A stretch of 9,340 nt of DNA from DASSJM01 sp049587975. Its GTDB lineage: Bacteria; Actinomycetota; UBA4738; HRBIN12. Under the pieces are notes generated by a model. The model searched no databases. It saw only the letters and a list, made by a program, of their open reading frames with translations, and was not told where the DNA came from. Positions 7,601 to 9,340 of this stretch are shown here, piece after piece. Each line of letters begins with the position of its first letter. Positions within the stretch are counted from its first letter, which is position 1. The translations under genes were made by a program, and so were the position numbers. The stretch spans positions 1-9,340 of the forward strand of contig JBAVEY010000101.1 in the NCBI GenBank assembly GCA_049587975.1, written 5' to 3'.

Positions 7601-8173
7601 CATGTCGCGCTCGCCCTCGAGGAACCGGACTTACCAGACTCGGTCCGAAGCAGCGTCGTTGTCATGGACTCCGACGGCAGCGGATGGACGGAGCTGGTGA
7701 CGAGTGAGAGCGAGGGTTTTGGGTGGCCAGCGTGGTCTCCGGACGGTCGCCGGATCGCGTTCACCGGCATCAATGGGGATCATTTCAACCTCTATGTGAT
7801 GGGCGCGGGCGGCAGTGACGTGACCAAGGTGGGTGAGGAGCCAGCCGGCCACTTCGGGTTCCCCCTCTCCTGGACGCCCGACGGGGAACGGATCCTCTTC
7901 TGGGGGCACAAGCTCGGCGGGGGAAGAACCATTCTTTCGATGCGCCCCGACGGCTCCGACGTCCGCGAGTTCATGGAGGACTTCCCCAGGAGTCCCTACA
8001 TTGGCCAACTCGTCCTCGACTGGTCGCCGGACGGACGGTGGATCGTGATGGCTGGCGCTTCGGCCTCAGACTCATCAGGAACATTGGCTCTGCTGATGCG
8101 CGCCGACGCGAGCGAGGTGTTCACAATCGGCGCGTACGTCACCGAGCCGACGTGGCGCCCGGTGTCGGATTGA
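4679..8173 (+). CDS. Fusion protein: BTAD/SARP-type DNA-binding regulator, PknB-like Ser/Thr kinase, membrane anchor, exported sensor and TolB/PD40 propeller
   Basis: One uninterrupted 1164-residue frame. Residues 1-90 form an OmpR-type winged helix (MEFLVLGAVEVLDDG..., recognition region TLQSYVSRLRKLLG, wing GGGYVL). Residues 95-243 are a bacterial transcriptional activation domain with helical repeats, as in AfsR/EmbR. A Pro/Ser-rich linker follows. A complete protein kinase spans about 271-540: Gly loop GRGGMSVVY (279-287), Lys301, Glu320, HRDVKPGN (393-400), DFG (419-421), APE (447-449) and Asp461. The activation loop has TQT (434-436), matching the autophosphorylated Thr171/Thr173 of mycobacterial PknB. 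One hydrophobic segment (about 555-575) should place the N-terminus in the cytoplasm and the rest outside. Residues 597-745 resemble the exported sensor of actinobacterial kinases. Residues 755-880 are a beta-rich region of unknown family. PD40 motifs (WSPDG type at 925, 969, 1019, 1065 and 1115) form a propeller to the C-terminus. The ATG at 4679 is chosen because the family N-terminus begins there. Confidence 0.93.
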   Translation: MEFLVLGAVEVLDDGRPLPIGGPKQRAVLAHLILQPNRIVPAEQLIEDLWGEEPPDTARNTLQSYVSRLRKLLGDGRIEGRGGGYVLSVAPEEIDASRFEALVRQGKASAESYPSRAAAAFAEALDLWRGPAFADLADELSLRGSIARMDELRLGATEHRIAAELAMGRHSTMVSELEALTSQYPLRERLWAHLMLAMYRSGRQAEALDAFQRARQVLQEELGADPSAELLDLNQRILMRDPELFGDKTSAPPPSARPSRGDLEPGTSFAGYRIEAVLGRGGMSVVYLAEHLALGRKVALKLLAPQLAEDDRFRERFVRESRVAAGMEHPNIVPIYEAGEAEGSLFIAMRYVPGTDLGKLIRREGVLDAERALWIVRETASALDAAHSRGLVHRDVKPGNILVVPEEGSEGRDLVYLSDFGLTKRLEGGPSGLTQTGQFVGTVDYVAPEQIEGKRVDARADVYALACVLFECLTGKVPYERETQVAALYAHLGEKPPRLTASRPDFPAAIDEVVATALSKSPDGRYVSCGRFTTAARDALGPPAGPTGRASWLGWRAVAGALAAAIVTGVIVFSVSRGEPPAGQSGEDTAASPAAEPHFGTVERAITPDEERLLGYIPEDLGASCLPLAGSASGEGPLAALVCMDDEVEVLYEQFSTRDEMDEAFQTRANVNRAPGGECASDHLAVTPYSIGGELAGRVLCYTLVIGETETSHIQWTDENSATYAHAIRNDQADLTLYEWWLSSSGPVASAEDATVTAKDRPAAATVPLLRDGSYLVSAAEPDRVTGVNLRDANGRPLVTYRMHIEDGTYEFARDAAIMESGNVLLAKPDLVVFDPLTGDCVGTGLTGGPASYRVSGSAKSLNWEFKSGGTCAGPKEVSERLAWTPAPSGVIAFATEGQIALMDAAGFDVEQLTDESRSSASPGWSPDGTRIVFTDHGPDGSDLYAMHADGTGLVRLTDVVGDVIDPAWSPDGSHVALALEEPDLPDSVRSSVVVMDSDGSGWTELVTSESEGFGWPAWSPDGRRIAFTGINGDHFNLYVMGAGGSDVTKVGEEPAGHFGFPLSWTPDGERILFWGHKLGGGRTILSMRPDGSDVREFMEDFPRSPYIGQLVLDWSPDGRWIVMAGASASDSSGTLALLMRADASEVFTIGAYVTEPTWRPVSD

Positions 8174-8621
8174 CGCTCGACGTCAGCCATTGCGCGTCGT
8201 CCACGATGTAGAGCAGCGGGCGCTCCTCGGCCGCGTCCGAGAGCAGACCGAGTGCCGCCAAGGCGACCACGAAACGCGTCGCCCCCGCGTCGCTGAGCCC
8301 GAACGCTCCGCGGAGCGCATCACGCTGCGGATCCGGCAGCCGCTCGAGCCCGTCGAGCATGGGTGCACAGAGCTGATGCAGGCCCGCGAACGCGAGCTCC
8401 ATCTCCGACTCGATGCCGGAAACGCGGACGACCCGGAAGTCCCCGGCTGAGCCGGCCGCGAAGTCCAGCAGCGCCGTCTTGCCCACGCCGGGGTCGCCAC
8501 GCACGACGAGGGCGCCGCCCTGACCCGCACGCGCCGCCTCGAGGAGCTCGTCCAGCACCGCGCACTCAGCCTGGCGCCCCCTGAGCGGGGCATGCTTCGC
8601 CATCTCGGGAGCAACGTACAC
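8139..8621 (-). pseudogene. 5' fragment of a LAL-type LuxR-family ATPase regulator, truncated after Walker B
   Basis: A 160-residue frame with the N-terminal AAA/STAND ATPase signature of large LuxR-type (LAL, MalT-like) regulators: LRGRQAEC (13-20), Walker A GDPGVGKTA (42-50), the typical FAGLHQLCAPML stretch (78-89) and Walker B with LLYIVDDAQW (136-145). Homology ends at about Leu146 (near 8184), where the family normally continues with 'D..S' and some 700 more residues ending in a LuxR helix-turn-helix. The last 14 residues are read from DNA antisense to the end of the kinase gene and look meaningless. The frame overlaps that gene's 3' end by 35 bp, tail to tail. It can no longer bind DNA and is probably a dead remnant. 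The start is a GTG at 8621 or, perhaps more likely, the in-frame ATG at 8603; neither has a clear ribosome binding site. Confidence 0.8.
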
Positions 8622-8760
8622 CGAGGGCTCGTGGGCTCTCTCTTGGTCGCTGCGCGATGGCGACTCCTCGAGACGAGAGCCGACCAGGCCTTAAGCCATG
8701 ATCCGCGCGATCACGTTTGCCCGGTGACGGCTATACCCCGGGAGCACAGGGATGCGGCGA

Positions 8761-8780
8761 GGCGGCACGGGCGCCGCCTA
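8761..8780. repeat. GC-rich inverted repeat (hairpin)
   Basis: AGGCGGC and GCCGCCT form a perfect 7-bp stem around a 6-nt loop. No T-run follows on either strand, so it is not a clear intrinsic terminator. Confidence 0.4.
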
Positions 8781-8791
8781 TCTGCCCTCTG

Positions 8792-8803
8792 TTAGCGCTA
8801 ACG
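8792..8803. promoter_or_regulatory. Perfect palindrome GTTAGCGCTAAC, LacI-family operator-like
   Basis: A 12-bp sequence identical to its own reverse complement with a central CG, the form of operators bound by LacI/GalR-family repressors. It lies about 170 bp upstream of the LAL fragment and about 440 bp upstream of the second BTAD gene. No LacI-type gene is in the window, so the regulator is unknown. Confidence 0.45.
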
Positions 8804-9000
8804 GGTTGCCCCGCTAGCGGTCTTCAAGGCCGCAGGCGTCGTCGGCCGAGGAGCTCGAGGGCACGACGGAGCTAGTCAGTCCAGGAAGTGACGCGCTTGC
8901 CATCGTCGATGTACACGAACCATCGGAACAGCGCTCGTCCGTCAGGCCCGTGGGTCCGCCCTTGAGGGTAGTTACTGTGAGCCCGACTCACGGTGACGTA

Positions 9001-9078
9001 GACCGTGTGTCGTCTACGTGGAGCACAATCGGCGGATCGACAGGTAGGTAGCGCAGGCACGAAGACGGTCGCTGGGCG
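9001..9078 (+). repeat. Direct repeat, copy B (upstream of the second BTAD gene)
   Basis: Partner of copy A at 4493-4572: 40 bp identical, then a diverged continuation sharing GCGCAGGCAC and GTCGCTGG. It begins 243 bp before the ATG at 9244. The DNA flanking the two copies is not visibly similar, so the conserved block is confined to about 80 bp. Confidence 0.9.
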
Positions 9079-9116
9079 TTGGTTTCGCGGCTGCCCAACA
9101 TCCGAGCGACTAACGT

Positions 9117-9144
9117 CGTTCGGTCCCGAACGGTATGGCCGTTC
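9117..9144. promoter_or_regulatory. Overlapping inverted repeats, candidate operator
   Basis: CGTTCGG (9117-9123) pairs with CCGAACG (9126-9132), and GAACGG (9128-9133) pairs with CCGTTC (9139-9144), so the middle half-site is shared by two dyads. The cluster lies about 100 bp before a regulator start codon. The arrangement suggests a binding site or alternative RNA hairpins; no binding protein is identified. Confidence 0.4.
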
Positions 9145-9179
9145 TCGCCAAGTTGTCAAACGGTTTCCACGGTGGACTC

Positions 9180-9199
9180 CCGGCACATCCTCGTGCCGG
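9180..9199. repeat. Inverted repeat CCGGCAC-N6-GTGCCGG (hairpin)
   Basis: A perfect 7-bp GC-rich stem with a 6-nt loop, 45 bp before the second BTAD gene. No T-tract follows. It could be an operator or a weak upstream terminator. Confidence 0.4.
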
Positions 9200-9224
9200 T
9201 CTAAGCCAGTGCGCTCCTGCCTGC

Positions 9225-9230
9225 TACTGT
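9225..9230 (+). promoter_or_regulatory. Candidate -10 box (TACTGT) of the second BTAD gene
   Basis: TACTGT fits TAnnnT and ends 13 nt before the ATG at 9244, implying a leader of only a few bases. There is no convincing Shine-Dalgarno sequence or -35. Confidence 0.35.
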
Positions 9231-9243
9231 CCGGTGAACCGTC

Positions 9244-9340
9244 ATGGAGTTTCGCGTCTTGGGGCCGCTGGAAGTGGTGGACGACGAAGGTCCATTGTCG
9301 CTGCAAGCAGGGAAGCAACGAGCGTTGCTCGCCTGCCTCT
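9244..9340 (+). CDS. BTAD/SARP (AfsR-like) family transcriptional regulator, N-terminal fragment cut by window edge
   Basis: Thirty-two residues beginning MEFRVLGPLEVVDDEG and continuing to GKQRALLACL before the window ends. This is the characteristic N-terminus of OmpR-type winged-helix domains in AfsR/BTAD regulators and closely parallels the first residues of the fusion protein at 4679 (MEFLVLGAVEVLDDG, then PKQRAVLAHL). No other start lies near and the family begins at this Met. Whether it continues only as a BTAD protein, adds an ATPase as in AfsR, or repeats the kinase fusion cannot be seen. It is in the same orientation as the fusion gene and shares its upstream repeat. Confidence 0.85.
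   Translation, partial: MEFRVLGPLEVVDDEGPLSLQAGKQRALLACL

Larger units (their letters stand above)
8622..9243 (+). other. Intergenic region between the LAL fragment and the second BTAD gene
   Basis: About 620 bp without a recognisable gene. It contains, left to right, a GC-rich hairpin, a 12-bp LacI-operator-like palindrome, copy B of the direct repeat, two overlapping inverted repeats, a second hairpin and a -10-like box. A long minus-strand frame (8872-9318) shows no domain and covers the next gene's start, so it was not called. Confidence 0.5.

Noticed and set aside
6728..7773. Long minus-strand frames antisense to the kinase sensor and propeller
   Set aside because: Typical high-GC antisense shadows without motifs; the plus strand encodes recognisable domains throughout.
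8174..8190. Intrinsic terminator between the convergent kinase and LAL genes
   Set aside because: Only about 10 bp separate the two homologies, and no hairpin with a T-run is present.
8872..9318. Minus-strand 148-codon frame
   Set aside because: No motif or clear ribosome binding site, and it is antisense to the well-supported BTAD start at 9244.
1..9340. CRISPR arrays, tRNA or rRNA genes
   Set aside because: No regularly spaced short repeats and no tRNA or rRNA signature were seen on either strand; the only long repeat is the two-copy 80-bp element.

Overview
The window is high-GC DNA with the gene content of an actinomycetote: a BTAD/AfsR-type regulator, a PknB-like Ser/Thr kinase and a LAL-type (large LuxR) regulator fragment. 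GTG starts and start codons lying just behind -10-like TAnnnT boxes fit the same origin. A deep-branching, soil or metagenomic lineage is plausible, but no marker gene fixes the taxon.

Left part (1-1956, minus strand): a two-gene operon. The first gene is an M55 zinc D-aminopeptidase (DppA-like). It is followed 43 bp later by a YtcJ-like amidohydrolase that runs off the left edge. Next comes a scar (about 2118-2359, plus strand) of an IS transposase/integrase broken by frameshifts and stops, then about 300 bp without a convincing gene. A plus-strand Ntn-hydrolase of the gamma-glutamyltransferase superfamily follows (2665-4242). It keeps the catalytic Thr but lacks the classical gamma-glutamyl-binding residues and resembles the oxamate-amidohydrolase (HpxW) branch. 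Together these enzymes suggest cleavage of D-amino-acid or amide-containing compounds.

Right part (4243-9340): a signalling locus. The centrepiece (4679-8173) is one uninterrupted 1164-residue protein. It joins an OmpR-type winged helix plus BTAD domain, a complete PknB-like kinase, one membrane segment, an exported Cys-containing sensor region and a C-terminal TolB/PD40 beta-propeller. This places an AfsR/EmbR-like DNA-binding module and an AfsK/PknH-like membrane kinase in one chain. Convergent with it is the 5' stump of a LAL ATPase regulator, cut off just after Walker B and next to the kinase stop codon. A second BTAD regulator begins at 9244 and leaves the window.

The two BTAD genes are preceded by copies of the same roughly 80-bp element (40 bp identical), at 4493 and 9001, in the same orientation. 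The 8622-9243 intergenic region also holds a perfect 12-bp LacI-operator-like palindrome, overlapping inverted repeats and GC-rich hairpins. The locus looks shaped by paralogue duplication and recombination. Its most interesting content is the membrane-tethered transcription factor/kinase fusion and the repeated element upstream of it.
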